Origin: Chara braunii
Lineage: Eukaryota; Streptophyta; Charophyceae; Charales; Characeae
DNA length: 28,470 bases
Reading direction: 5' to 3'
Assembly: GCA_003427395.1 (NCBI GenBank)
Contig: BFEA01000385.1
Span: forward strand, 416,726 to 445,195
Shown: positions 1 to 8,893 of the stretch, one piece after another
Layout of the letters: each line of letters starts with the position of its first letter
How positions within the stretch are numbered: the first letter of the stretch is position 1
The notes under the pieces: model-generated
Seen by the model: the letters and a program-made list of their open reading frames with translations, nothing else
Databases searched by the model: none
Told to the model about the DNA's origin: nothing
Program-made: the position numbers and the translations under genes

Positions 1-583
1 CCAACCAGCACTCAGACAGGCACGGCCACACACACACTCAAGCCAACCAGCACTCAGACAGACATGCAGTCCAGCAAGCGTGCACACACAGACTTAGTAG
101 CAAGCGGGAAACTCAGCAGGGCATTCAGTCTATGGGCAAAACTCAGAAACCAGCTGTGTGTTTCAGTCCATGTTTGGACGGGTCATCACACTCCTCTTTT
201 TCTCATTGTCACGTGGTGTGAGCACTTGATACGTGTCGCACACCTGTATCTCAGATAGGCATGGCGCAGAACCAAGGAATCACCGAAGTGTGGAGAAACA
301 ACAATGTGAGCAGCGAAAGACTGATAAAAGTACAAATCTGACTCATCTCACTCTGGACATGTCACGTACGTGCATCATTACTCAGGAAATGGGTGAGGGC
401 AGGCTCATACGAGGAAGATGCCTCCGTGCCCCATGCACATGGAGGGGAGGGAGGAGACGACAGTGGGACAGAGAAGAAGAGAGAGAAGAAACAGAGACCC
501 AACTCAATGTATCTGCCTAATGATAACGGTCTCTTGCCATAGTCCCGAAAATTTCTGAGTCCAAATGTCATGTCCCAGTCTGG

Positions 584-585
<2 letters not shown>

Positions 586-641
<56 letters not shown>

Positions 642-689
642 ACGCGCGAGAGGGAGAGGGAGTGGGAGAGGGAGAGGGAGAGGGAGAGA
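586..689. repeat. CT microsatellite followed by GA-rich purine tract
   Basis: Positions 586-636 are an uninterrupted TC/CT run of about 25 units. After an 11-nt spacer, 648-689 is almost pure purine, built from GAGAGG and GGGAGA words. The two halves are roughly complementary, so one strand could fold back on itself, and the mirror-symmetric purine tract could form a triplex. Open frames across it encode Ser-Leu or Arg-Glu dipeptides and are artefacts of the repeat. Confidence 0.9.
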
Positions 690-763
690 CCTCCTATCTC
701 TCTAGCACTCACACTAGTGGTGCTCCTAATGCTACTCCAGCAGCATGCTGAAGTGTGACCTCC

Positions 764-871
764 AAACATTGTGTCCCCATCTAGTCCTGGCCCAGCTAGA
801 TATAGTGCTGGGCCAGTAAACATTGTGTCCCCATCTAGTCCTGGCCCAGTTAGATATAGCGCCGGGCCTAC
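764..871. repeat. Tandem duplication, 54-bp unit, two copies
   Basis: The unit beginning AAACATTGTGTCCCCATC is present at 764-817 and again at 818-871 with only a few substitutions. Each unit also contains a short inverted repeat, CTGGCCCAG...CTGGGCCAG in the first copy. Confidence 0.85.
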
Positions 872-1125
872 TGGAACGGTGTGCGGCCTGAACCCAGGGC
901 CATCGGATGGATGCATCGATTAAATATCCTGGATGTAGGCTGTGGGGATGGTCCACAAACCAGGCCAAAATTGTGGCCTGTCTGTGTCCCAACCGGGCAT
1001 CCAGGCGCCCTGCTCTATCGAGAGAAGGTTAACGGGTCGACTAATATTCACCATTTACATACGTGTGGAAATTTTTGAACACCGTGGGGGGGGGGGGGGG
1101 TTGGATTTTTAAGTATTTTGAGGAC

Positions 1126-1163
1126 CTGTCTCTTATACACATCTAGATGTGTATAAGAGACAG
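1126..1163. other. Nextera mate-pair junction adapter (assembly contaminant)
   Basis: The 38 bases are a perfect inverted duplication of the 19-nt Tn5 mosaic end, CTGTCTCTTATACACATCT followed at once by its reverse complement. This is the known junction adapter left in circularised Nextera mate-pair fragments. It is a library sequence rather than biology. Its presence means that an untrimmed mate-pair read was built into the assembly, so the sequences left and right of it may lie kilobases apart. Confidence 0.97.
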
Positions 1164-1890
1164 CCTACATGTCAATATGGAATCGGTCACAAATGAGCAT
1201 GCATATACAGTATCTTCACCACTTCAAAAGTTCAAAGTTTTCAGAATCTTCGATGTTATTAATAATACTTTTTAAGTTAATATGGATCTAGACTATGAAA
1301 ATTCTGAGAATTCTGCAGTGGTGACGGTGCTGAAAATTATGGACACTTCCCTTTAAAGAAAACAAAGCAGGGGCAGGGTGGGGTAGTTCAGAATTTTCGG
1401 CACCTTTGAGATCATTGGAACCAAGTATCAGAAAGGGGGGTACGGCACCTTTATCAGAAAACTCTAAAATCGCTGAATCTTTTCCACTTCAGTCTTCAGA
1501 ATTATTCTCAGCAACGATTCAGTGAGTCGTTGACCGCCTGTCCCTCTACAAGGCCAGAAGAGGTGGCTGCAGCATTGGGAACCACCCGAAATGAAGTCTG
1601 TGCAGCCCAGGGCCCAAAACTACCCCAATGCCGGGCTTGAAGGACTCATGTGGTATGGTGCATCCCGCATGTCTTGCCGAGTTCTCCTGCCTTTGAGCTT
1701 TGTGAGTACATGCATAGTGATGAGGATGTGAGCGTCAGTCGGGCCTATTAAATAGCTTTAGTTGATAAAAATTTGGTTGTTGCCACAATTTGCAGGAAGG
1801 GGTTGAATTTGGGCATCCAGTGTTCAACGTGTCTCCGGTTATCTTTCCTCTGTACTAAAACAAGGAAGATTTGCCTTGCCTGTTTTGCAG
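1164..1890. other. Intron sequence upstream of the first visible exon
   Basis: No exon, RNA gene or mobile element was recognised in these 727 bases. The end at 1881-1890 (TGTTTTGCAG) is a good splice acceptor for the exon that follows. The preceding exon was not found and must lie upstream of this stretch or outside the window. Confidence 0.55.
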
Positions 1891-1962
1891 CTTCTGGAAA
1901 AATACAAATCTGTAGATATGGAGGAGTACAAACAAATGAGGGCTGAGCTGTCTTCTCTCAAG
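1891..1962 (+). CDS. TPR/NUA-like exon 1 of window (24 aa, coiled coil)
   Basis: The exon follows the acceptor TGTTTTGCAG and ends AAG before the donor GTACGT. It is 72 nt, phase 0 at both ends, and encodes a segment starting LLEKYKSVDMEEYKQM and ending SSLK. This short Tyr/Glu-rich motif resembles a conserved part of the TPR/Mlp1 coiled coil and is one of the main reasons for the family call. The open frame runs into the following intron before stopping, so the boundary rests on the splice sites. Confidence 0.65.
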
Positions 1963-3054
1963 GTACGTTTCTTGTTTTACTTTTCTGTTTCCCTTGCTAT
2001 TCCATCCCTTCCCTTTTCGCATTCAAGTTCCATCCCTTCCTTTTTCGCAATCAAGTGGATGGTGTACCTTCTGGGCCAGATTGTGTCAGCTAGCATATCT
2101 CCATCCTGCCAAGTGCAATATGCAGCATTAACTCTCTTCTGCCCTGTGTTTTTCTCCGTGGTTTGTTGCTCGGAACACAGCACGTTTTGTTGCTAGGAAT
2201 ACGGTACGTCTCTTTTTGTATGTGTGTGTGTTGTTCCTTGGAACACGGCACGTCTCTTTGTGTGCATGTGTGTGATGCCTATGCTCCTGCCTATATTTGC
2301 AAAACTCAGGTGTCTCTGGGACATCAACTTATCATGCTTCTTATAACGCCACTGCCTTTCACAGGCAAACTTTCGCAATGAATTGGTTTACATCCGCATT
2401 CTTCGGGGGCTTAGTCCCTTGGACCTCTGGCGGCGCTAGCCAAATAACTGCTGAAAAAAATGTGCTGCGCCGGTTCATACAGTGTTCGGCGTGCAGCACA
2501 AATCGGCCTCAAGAAAAGTGGACTTGGAGGCAGTGTGGTCTTGTTACGTTGCTTATCCGGATGTTGGCATGATATTGCCGCCGCCTCCCTCTCCCCCACC
2601 ATCTTTGCAGCTAGCGATCAAACACACCCATGTGTGTGTACATGTGTAGATTCTGCATGCCAAGCTAGAGAGGAGCAGAAGCAGCTCTCCAGCTGCAAGG
2701 TGAGGAGGTTGCGGAATCTGGAGTGGATGAGGGAGGAGGCGAGGGATGAAAGGGTCATCTCTCTTGTTATTTTGCATACCATGCACTCTCTCACACACAG
2801 CAAAGAAGTCGAGGTGTTGACCAAGTGCTATACTGTTGCCTTTTGCAGACTTAATAATTTGAGACCCTGGGGTGCCATGCGGAATGTGGGCAGCTGTACC
2901 CTTGTCCTGATGGAGGGTGAGGTCATCCCATTAGTAGTGAATTGAACTGAATTCTGCATTTGTCTGCTCTTCTTGATTAGGGAATTTAATACAATTTATT
3001 CAATTTAGGTTCAAATTTGTGTCACTGACTGTGTTATGTCTTCACTGCATTCAG
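1963..3054 (+). other. Intron (1092 bp)
   Basis: It runs from donor GTACGT to acceptor CTGCATTCAG. It contains TG-rich low-complexity sequence around 2217-2275 and 2626-2650. An exon-like string ends at 2699 before GTGAGG, but no in-phase acceptor supports it (see rejected items). Nothing else was recognised. Confidence 0.6.
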
Positions 3055-3201
3055 GAGCATCTCAAGGCTGTGGAGCAGGACATCCGCTCTGCGACTGCAG
3101 CAAGGGCTGAGGCAGAAGAAAAATTGGCAAAAGCAGAGAAGGAGCTGCTGAACTCTGCAAGCAGGCTAGCTGAGGTCGAGAAGGAATTAGAGGCCTGTCA
3201 G
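3055..3201 (+). CDS. TPR/NUA-like exon 2 of window (49 aa, coiled coil)
   Basis: A phase 0 exon of 147 nt between TTCACTGCATTCAG and the donor GTGCGT. It encodes an uninterrupted heptad-like helix rich in Glu, Ala and Lys, from EHLKAVEQDI to VEKELEACQ, with no proline. This is classic long coiled coil. It joins in frame to the exons on both sides. Confidence 0.75.
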
Positions 3202-3357
3202 GTGCGTTATGTTACAGTTCGCTTCTACTTCATCTCTGATACTTCACAGTTCGTTTCTACTTCGTCTCCGAAACGTGTACACGTGTTAGGTGGAGGAGAA
3301 GGAAGTAGAGGGGCCTGAATCAACATGTTGGGGACCTTGTAGCTTTGTCCCTTAACA

Positions 3358-3450
3358 ACTAGCCTCCTGACATCGGGAGGTAGTGACAATAAATAACAAT
3401 ACTGGGCTCGTTCGAATCCGGTAATTGGAATGAGAACAGTCGTAAACTCC
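3358..3450 (+). pseudogene. Nuclear 18S rRNA fragment, upstream piece
   Basis: The words CGGGAGGTAGTGACAATAAA, TAACAATACTGGGCTC and GTAATTGGAATGAG occur in the order and spacing of the conserved 530-loop upstream region of eukaryotic small-subunit rRNA. Scattered changes (for example GAGAACAG where GAGTACAA is usual) show that it is not functional. It stops at about 3450, where foreign sequence begins, and the rRNA similarity resumes at about 3702. It lies in a TPR-like intron in the sense orientation. Confidence 0.9.
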
Positions 3451-3701
3451 CAGTACGTCCGGCGAATTCAGATGAGCCTCTCGGAGAAGTTAGGGGAGCT
3501 GGGACAGGGCCCGCTTCGGGGCGGGTGGAATGTTTGTTTTGTTTAGGGCCGGGCCTAGTGTCACCCCACGGCATGGGACAATTTTTTTTTCTTTCTGCTC
3601 TACTGGCCCTTCATCAAAAGCCCTGTCCCGAGCCTCCAAAATTTTAGTTTAGGAGAGGCTCAATCCAATTCTCTCGACTGGGCTGGGGCCATGTACTGGT
3701 G
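3451..3701. other. Insertion of about 250 bp inside the 18S pseudogene
   Basis: This segment separates two pieces that are adjacent in normal 18S rRNA. It is GC-rich in the first half, with GGGCCCGCTTCGGGGCGGG and GGGCCGGGCC, and has a run of nine T at about 3582-3590. I see no clear terminal repeats, open frame or group I/II intron core. It could be a non-autonomous insertion or rearranged sequence. Its origin is unknown to me. Confidence 0.5.
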
Positions 3702-3806
3702 GTTTAATCAAGGGTCCATTGGAGGACAAATCTGGTGCCAGCAGCTGTGGTAATTCCAGCTCCAATAACTCAAATATTTAAGTCTGTCGCTGTTAGAAAG
3801 CTCGCA
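3702..3806 (+). pseudogene. Nuclear 18S rRNA fragment, downstream piece
   Basis: The rRNA similarity resumes with GGGTCCATTGGAGGACAAAT, then TCTGGTGCCAGCAGCTGTGG, TAATTCCAGCTCCAATAACT and AAATATTTAAGT, ending around AGAAAGCTCG. This is the universally conserved 530 loop. The invariant CAGCCGCGG is changed to CAGCTGTGG, two C-to-T changes, which argues for a decayed copy. After about 3806 the similarity ends. Confidence 0.92.
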
Positions 3807-4341
3807 TAAAATCAGAGAAGGCTGAGCACATCTGTCGCCACGCGACGTAGTTGTGCCTTACACAGAAAAATAAGATGTGCTGGTACAGAAGACAGGGGCA
3901 GAAAAAATGAATGTCAGATGCTTAGCAGGAGGTCAAGGGATCAAGCCTGGGGCAGATCTGTGAGATCATATGTTTGCTAGGAGCCTTCTAAACTGGACTC
4001 AGGACTGAGCATGAAATGACAACTTAAGATCACCCACCATCTCATGTCCGAGGCTTGCGATCCAGAAACTGAACTGTGAGGGATTTCTCTCTTCTTCTTG
4101 GTATTATTGTAGCACTTCTTGGTGTTATTGTAGCACTTTGTTCTGTTTGCCTCAAGTTTGATGTCCAGATAAGCTCATTTCCCTAGCAAAAGCTACTTGC
4201 GACATTTTAAACCACTAGTATGCGTGGGAAAATAGCGGGCGTCAGGTGGGCCTCCGACCTTTTCGGAGGCCGAAATGAAATGATGGCCGCCGGTCAGATT
4301 TATCAATGGCAGCCGTCATCGGGCCCGGCCTCCAAATTTTT

Positions 4342-4461
4342 AGGAGTTTGGGAAAACTGCCACTTTTCCCTATTTTGAATTTTCCCAACACTGGCTGATT
4401 CAGGAGTTTGGGAAAACTGCCACTTTTCCCTATTTTGAATTTTCCCAACACTGGCTGAGGT
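4342..4461. repeat. Tandem duplication, 60-bp unit, two copies
   Basis: A unit beginning AGGAGTTTGGGAAAACTGCC is repeated with a period of exactly 60 bp. The two copies are nearly identical, so the duplication is recent or an assembly product. Confidence 0.9.
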
Positions 4462-4639
4462 ACTAGTGGTTTAACGTAGCAAACTATCGGTTATGACACT
4501 CTTTGGAGAATGCTCCTCATTGGTGAATGCCCACCTAACCAGATAGCAGTCTCTCCATTGCTTGTAATTCAGAATCGATGTGATGTTGATTGCTTTTGGT
4601 GTTCTGATTGTTTGTTTGTCTTGTCACTTTGTATGACAG

Positions 4640-4702
4640 GCCAGTGTCAAAGACCTTCAGATCCGGCTTGTGAATGTCCGACGAGCTGCCAACAAGCTAC
4701 AG
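4640..4702 (+). CDS. TPR/NUA-like exon 3 of window (21 aa, coiled coil)
   Basis: A 63-nt phase 0 exon between TTTGTATGACAG and the donor GTTTGT. It encodes a basic helical segment ASVKDLQIRLVNVRRAANKL followed by Q. It continues the coiled coil in frame from the 3055-3201 exon. The donor is weaker than average, but both ends fit the phase 0 pattern of the gene. A pseudo-tRNA on the other strand starts about 40 bases downstream. Confidence 0.7.
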
Positions 4703-6480
4703 GTTTGTATGGTCTGTTCACCCTTGTGAAGTTCTTTGGGTTGGCCGATCACACGGGATTTGAACCCGTGACCTCTTGATTAAAGCAGTGCTGGGTGTCT
4801 ACCATTCAGCCACTGGTCGAGCATTGTTTGCTGTCGTCCCAAGAAGATAAGAGAGGCCATCGCTACGATGCTCCAGTAATCATATGTACACACTTGGGCT
4901 GTATGAGTTTGGCCAGGTTTGATCAGGATGACGTGTAAGTTAATGAAAGGAGACGGCCGTACCTCCAAACCTACGAAATGAGATGCAACATGGAAAAGGG
5001 TGAAGAACGCTTGTGTATATGAATATGTCCATGACGAAATGACAGTCACATTATTCTTTATCTGGATGGTACTCATGATTTCAGCATACCTAGAATTCTT
5101 TTGGGGATTCTATGTATGTCACCGTATCCAGAAAGGAGGCGAAAAGCTCAATAATTCAATAGGAGCATCGGCAGAACCATACCACACAGTTCCAGGTACT
5201 ATATATAAAAGCTGCAGAAAACTCTGTTGCTCTGCTACTTACAGTTTCAACATTTCCTATACGTAAAGCATTATATAAAACCCTTGAGGACGTCGAACGT
5301 ACGTTTGGTAGAATACAAAGTAAAAGGTGGGCATGCATTTGTGGGAAACGGAAGTGCAAAGTCTCTGATCAGCACTGATGAGAGGCGGTGTTGACTCTTA
5401 GTTATCAGGGAAAGAGGGAGTTGGCGTGAACCGTAAGAACGCTCTGCAGCGATAGAGAGATGATGGGGGGTGCAGGCAAGGGAATGGAGATGAAGCTACA
5501 AAGGGTGGACATTTTGTGTTGGGTTGAAGGCTACAGCCATTTTGTTGGACTTGCTACTTCTCCATGTCAATTCGATGCAAGCATAATGCAAGCATTGTAA
5601 TTGCAGGGGAACTTCCCCCGAGGTATAGGTTCATTCGTGGATGGACCCGTTTTCCAGCAGGTGTTGCTCTCCACCAATAGATGGAGCCTTCCCGGGGGAG
5701 ATGGAGGCGTCTGCTCATACCAGCGCCCCTAGCTCCCAAACAAGCAGTTTTGCCAAAACAAAACAAAACAAAAAAAGGTTCATTCATGGAACTTTGTTGT
5801 CTCAACCTCATCAAATGAGAATGTGCCGATGAAAACTGAAACATGATACTAAGAGGAAGCTTGCTGCCATCCGGTAGCTATGAAAATGAAACCAAATATG
5901 CCAAACGTCTGTGCACCTATGCTTGTTCGGGATCCACACTTGGCCTGGTCTGGTCGAGGGTCAGCACCTGGTCTGATGATCTGATCCGACGGTCCAAGTC
6001 CACTATAACCACGGAAATTTCAGGGTGAATTTGCATCATCATGCGACGACTGATTAGTTGCACCCATGGAAAAGTAATAAAATATAAGGGTGATAAATTG
6101 ATAATTAGTGGGGGATTTGGGGAGCCACATAGCAGTTAACAATAGTTTAAACTTTAAAGCCATGGGGTGAAGGTTGTAGGCAACATCTCGTAGCAGACAG
6201 ATGTGGTACCTATGTAGAAAAAGTCAAAGGTTTGATTGTTGTGCCTTTGAGATCTCCCGATCGTGACGGTCTATAGACCATTTATGTATGCAGTGGAGAG
6301 TATTGCAAGTACAAAAATAAGCAATAAAAAAGCATCCTCAAGTGAGGGTTTCAAGAGGAAAAGGAAAGACTTGAGGGGTCCTTTGTTTCGGCACACCGTG
6401 AAATGTTCGAGATGGCCTTGTGCACAAGCTGTGGAAGTGGGAGGTTGAAGTTTTCTGTTAACATCTGTTTGGCAATGCAG
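4703..6480 (+). other. Intron (1778 bp)
   Basis: Donor GTTTGT, acceptor TTTGGCAATGCAG. Its first 120 bases include the pseudo-tRNA at 4742-4820. The rest shows AT-rich unique sequence with two TATATAAAA-like strings near 5203 and 5272, an AAAAC-rich run near 5757-5776 and no credible gene. Confidence 0.6.
4742..4820 (-). pseudogene. Pseudo-tRNA (Lys-like) with internal pol III boxes
   Basis: Read on the minus strand, this has a full T arm ACGGG-TTCAAAT-CCCGT, a perfect B box and a perfect A box TGGCTGAATGG. Its two ends (TCGACCA and TGATCGG) pair as an acceptor stem with one mismatch and one wobble, followed by CCA. The anticodon arm is broken: the 3' side TCAAG would pair with a CTTGA that is shortened here. 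An intact arm of this type with a CTTTTAA loop would read lysine (UUU), which is an inference. There is no SINE-like body or A-rich tail next to it. It lies within 40 bases of the donor of the exon at 4640-4702. Confidence 0.65.
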
Positions 6481-6732
6481 AGGGAAAAAGAGTCAGTCAC
6501 GAAGGAAAGGGATGAGCTGAAGTCGACGGCAGAGAAGGCTACGGCGGCCGCAGAGGCTGCTTTGCGTGATAAGGGAGTTTCAGATGCTGCAAGGCAAGCA
6601 GCAGAAAGGCATCTCAAGGAAGATCGTCTCCAGGCTCAGTCCTTGAAAGCCACAGCACATGCGGAAGCACTGGTGGATGCTCAAAAGGAAGCAAGTGCAG
6701 AGGCTGAGATACTCTTGCGCACGGAGAAAGAG
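6481..6732 (+). CDS. TPR/NUA-like exon 4 of window (84 aa, coiled coil)
   Basis: A phase 0 exon of 252 nt after TTTGGCAATGCAG. The donor GTCAGA is unusual, but it is the only GT that keeps the pattern. The product begins REKESVTKERDELKSTAEKA and is a continuous Ala/Glu/Lys/Arg helix with no proline. It has regular heptad spacing, and its repeated Ala-Glu pairs extend to the end LLRTEKE. It is joined by a very short intron to the next exon. Confidence 0.78.
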
Positions 6733-6992
6733 GTCAGATTGCTTGAACCTGTGCTTCCTATGCTAGAGATTTCTCTTCCTTCTCCTCCACACCCATGTCC
6801 AGTGTGGGCAACAGATGGGTTCATTTGTTGGAGTGGCCCGTTGTTACCCGTTTGGTTCTTCCTTGGCGATTCTGTGAATGACATGGAAGGATTCTCGGAA
6901 GGTCGCTTCGGAAAGATGATGCGATTCTGGCATCGAAACTGAGCTGAAGTCTCATTGTTGTTTGGCTGTCTTAACCTTGGGTATATCAACAG
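6733..6992 (+). other. Short intron (260 bp)
   Basis: The shortest intron in the window, from GTCAGA to GGTATATCAACAG. The upstream frame stays open for about 70 codons into it, so retention would add an unrelated tail before a stop. Confidence 0.65.
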
Positions 6993-7088
6993 AAGGTGCA
7001 AAAACTGGAGCAGGAGGTGCAGTCGTGGAAGCACAAAGATCAGAGGACAAAGAACAACGTCTTGGTCGCATTTCAAAAGGCCAAGTCG
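6993..7088 (+). CDS. TPR/NUA-like exon 5 of window (32 aa, coiled coil)
   Basis: A 96-nt phase 0 exon between TATATCAACAG and the consensus donor GTAAGT. It encodes KVQKLEQEVQSWKHKDQ and then RTKNNVLVAFQKAKS. The Trp-Lys pair within a Glu/Gln-rich helix resembles the Trp-Lys motif found in TPR coiled coils, which is weak support for the family call. Confidence 0.72.
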
Positions 7089-8660
7089 GTAAGTAACCTG
7101 ACCCTAAGACCTGCATATGTATGAGATGATAGGAAAGACCAATCAAACTCGGAGATAGCTGGTTTTCCGCGAAATCTATTGAGGTAGAACATGCGATCTT
7201 CATTGCAAGAGGTAGACCACTCGATGTAGTTAATTCTTTTGACTTGTTGGCAAGTCCCTGTACAATGGCATGAGACAGGGATTCCAGATGCAGTACATAG
7301 TCTTGAACTGTGTTGTGAGGGTGACATGAGGGGGGATCATCCCCGTATGCCTTCAAGACGGGCACAACTTTTTTTTGCTGTGTCATGGCGGCGTCTATCT
7401 TTTGTCTTGCAATCAAAATCGCAGGTTCTAGCGGGCGGTAAACTAAGCAGTTGTTGTGTGTGTTTCGGTTCCTCCGGGGTTTGATCCCTGGACCTATGTC
7501 TAACGGGGACTGCTCTAAGTCTGACTGAGTTTTGAGGTCCCCAAGCCTTGATCCCCGTACATGTCCCTTGCAGGGACGTTTTCTTTGCTGCTGTAGTTTC
7601 TAGGCCCGTGGTGTTTGTTTCTTTCCTTTTTGCCTGTTTGGAGTCTAGGTTGAGTCAGGCTGTTTAGTCGGTCCTAGCAGTCTGGTAGGCTGTGGAGTCG
7701 GTCGAAGTAAGTCTAGGTTCTACAAAAATGGCGAGGCAGAAGGGGAACGGTTTCGTTTCTTCATTGCTCTTTTCACTCGAGTGCTGCTGGAGGTGCGCCG
7801 GACATGGCTGCACTAATTTCAGTTGCGTAGGGACGTTGTCATCGCAGGGAGATGACAGCCAGAGCTGGGCTGCACAGCTCTGCTATGTGACAACGTGCAG
7901 GCGTAGGGCCCTGAGTGCTGTAGGGCGCCACCTCCTTGCTGTCCTGTTGGGGTTTGACAGGTTGACTTAGACGCCCTCCATTGCAGGGTTCTATGAAGTT
8001 GCAACCATCTTCATCTTCATTGTGTTGGTGTTCTTCTTCTCCATCCTGGGAGTTGCGCCGCCTGCTGTGTGGACACGTCATCTGTAGGGGACTTCATGCG
8101 GGCTGCAGAAGTTTCTGTTGAACGCAGGAGGGGTGCATGGTGTTGGAAGGCTTGATAGGTTGGGCGCTGTCTGCGACTCTGCACCATAGCTAGAGCTTGG
8201 TGGCGAGGGAGGAAGAAGAAGACTGCCAGTTACTTCAATGAACTTGTAAATAATTGGGTTCTGGGTGTTGATAACGTGGTTGGGATTCTTGGAGACGGTG
8301 CGTTGATTGGATGGAGGGAGAGGGGTATTAATTAGAATTGGTCAATTTAAATTTCAATTCCATTTTGGGTTTTAAGTGCTTCCGCTGTGTATTCCTCATC
8401 CGTTGTGGTGTGAATTGCTCTCTCCAAGATCTCTTGTCATTGCGCATGTGTATGGGAAAGTGTGAATGCCATGCTGTATCTCGTTTCAATCAGGCACATA
8501 ACATTCTGATGTGAGATACCTTTTCGTGGAGGCCTTCTTATAGATTCGCTGGCAGTTTACCATTCACAAAAGTGAGACAGTTGGTTTGTTACTCGAAAGA
8601 ACAGGTTCAGTTGCGTCTTACTTGCGTGTTGGTGTTGGCTTTGTATCATCATGGTCGCAG
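7089..8660 (+). other. Intron (1572 bp) with an organellar rRNA fragment
   Basis: Donor GTAAGT, acceptor CATGGTCGCAG. An LSU rRNA fragment lies at about 7128-7193. The remainder, 7194-8660, is unique sequence with no clear gene. A minus-strand open frame covering 6952-7416 crosses an exon, the rRNA fragment and the intron, and I do not treat it as a gene. Confidence 0.6.
7128..7193 (+). pseudogene. Organellar (mitochondrial-type) LSU rRNA fragment
   Basis: The string GAAAGACCAATCAAACTCGG followed by AGATAGCTGGTTTTCCGCGA and AATCTATTGAGGTAGA matches the conserved domain II stretch of bacterial-type 23S rRNA. The GCGAAATCTATT form is typical of alphaproteobacterial and mitochondrial large-subunit rRNA. 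Only about 65 bases are recognisable, in the sense orientation, some 40 bases after an exon. It is best explained as a nuclear insertion of mitochondrial DNA. Confidence 0.85.
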
Positions 8661-8723
8661 GAACTCGATAAGTTGAAGAACGAGCTGAAAAAGATCCAAG
8701 CAGAGAGAGATGCATACAAGCAT
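8661..8723 (+). CDS. TPR/NUA-like exon 6 of window (21 aa, coiled coil)
   Basis: A 63-nt phase 0 exon after CATGGTCGCAG and before the consensus donor GTGAGT. It encodes ELDKLKNELKKIQAERDAYK followed by H, a textbook leucine/charged heptad helix. It has the same length as the exon at 4640-4702. It is the last coiled-coil exon visible before the low-complexity linker. Confidence 0.75.
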
Positions 8724-8893
8724 GTGAGTTGTTCAGTTGGAAAAAAGGAAGACAACGATAACCGTCGACATTACTTTTGCGAACCGGGTCTATTCATTTG
8801 TGCACGCCGATCGGTGAATGGCAAGTTTTGGGTGATGATTCACCTTGATTTTCCAATGTGGATCCTTCAGCAGTTGGTTTCACTTTGCATGCC

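Larger units (their letters stand above)
1..1125. other. Non-coding repeat-rich left end
   Basis: No exon or credible gene was found here. The stretch starts with a 19-nt string repeated at 1-19 and 43-61. It then holds a CT microsatellite with a following purine tract and a 54-bp tandem duplication (listed separately), and ends in a run of 15 G. The open frames that cross it follow the simple repeats and have no homology-like motifs. Because the adapter at 1126-1163 follows directly, this part may belong elsewhere in the genome. Confidence 0.6.
3202..4639 (+). other. Intron (1438 bp) carrying rRNA debris
   Basis: Donor GTGCGT, acceptor TTTGTATGACAG. It contains the split 18S rRNA pseudogene (3358-3806) and a 60-bp tandem duplication (4342-4461). 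The stretch 3807-4341 has no recognisable feature. Confidence 0.7.

Noticed and set aside
362-916. 184-codon minus-strand open frame
   Set aside because: Most of it is the Ser-Leu and Arg-Glu translation of the CT/GA repeat and the 54-bp duplication.
2365-2440. Frame ANFRNELVYIRILRG after a CTTTCACAG acceptor
   Set aside because: It meets a stop without a usable donor and has no coiled-coil character.
2611-2699. Possible extra TPR-like exon ending AREEQKQLSSCK before GTGAGG, after a strong acceptor TTTGCAG
   Set aside because: The acceptor at 2610 gives an 89-nt exon that breaks the phase 0 pattern, and the intervening residues are Cys/Val-rich from TG repeats. No in-phase acceptor gives a sensible exon.
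3451-3701. Group I intron inside the 18S sequence
   Set aside because: The insertion is not at a known intron site such as the 516 position, is short, and shows no visible P/Q/R/S core; the flanking rRNA is itself decayed.
5195-5285. TATATAAAA strings as promoters
   Set aside because: They lie in AT-rich intron sequence with no associated gene or transcript evidence.
6952-7416. 154-codon minus-strand open frame
   Set aside because: It runs antisense through a TPR-like exon, the LSU rRNA fragment and intron, with no known domain.
7470-7500. B-box-like GGGTTTGATCCCTGG as another tRNA or SINE
   Set aside because: It lacks the invariant C of the B box, and no A box or pairing stems are nearby.
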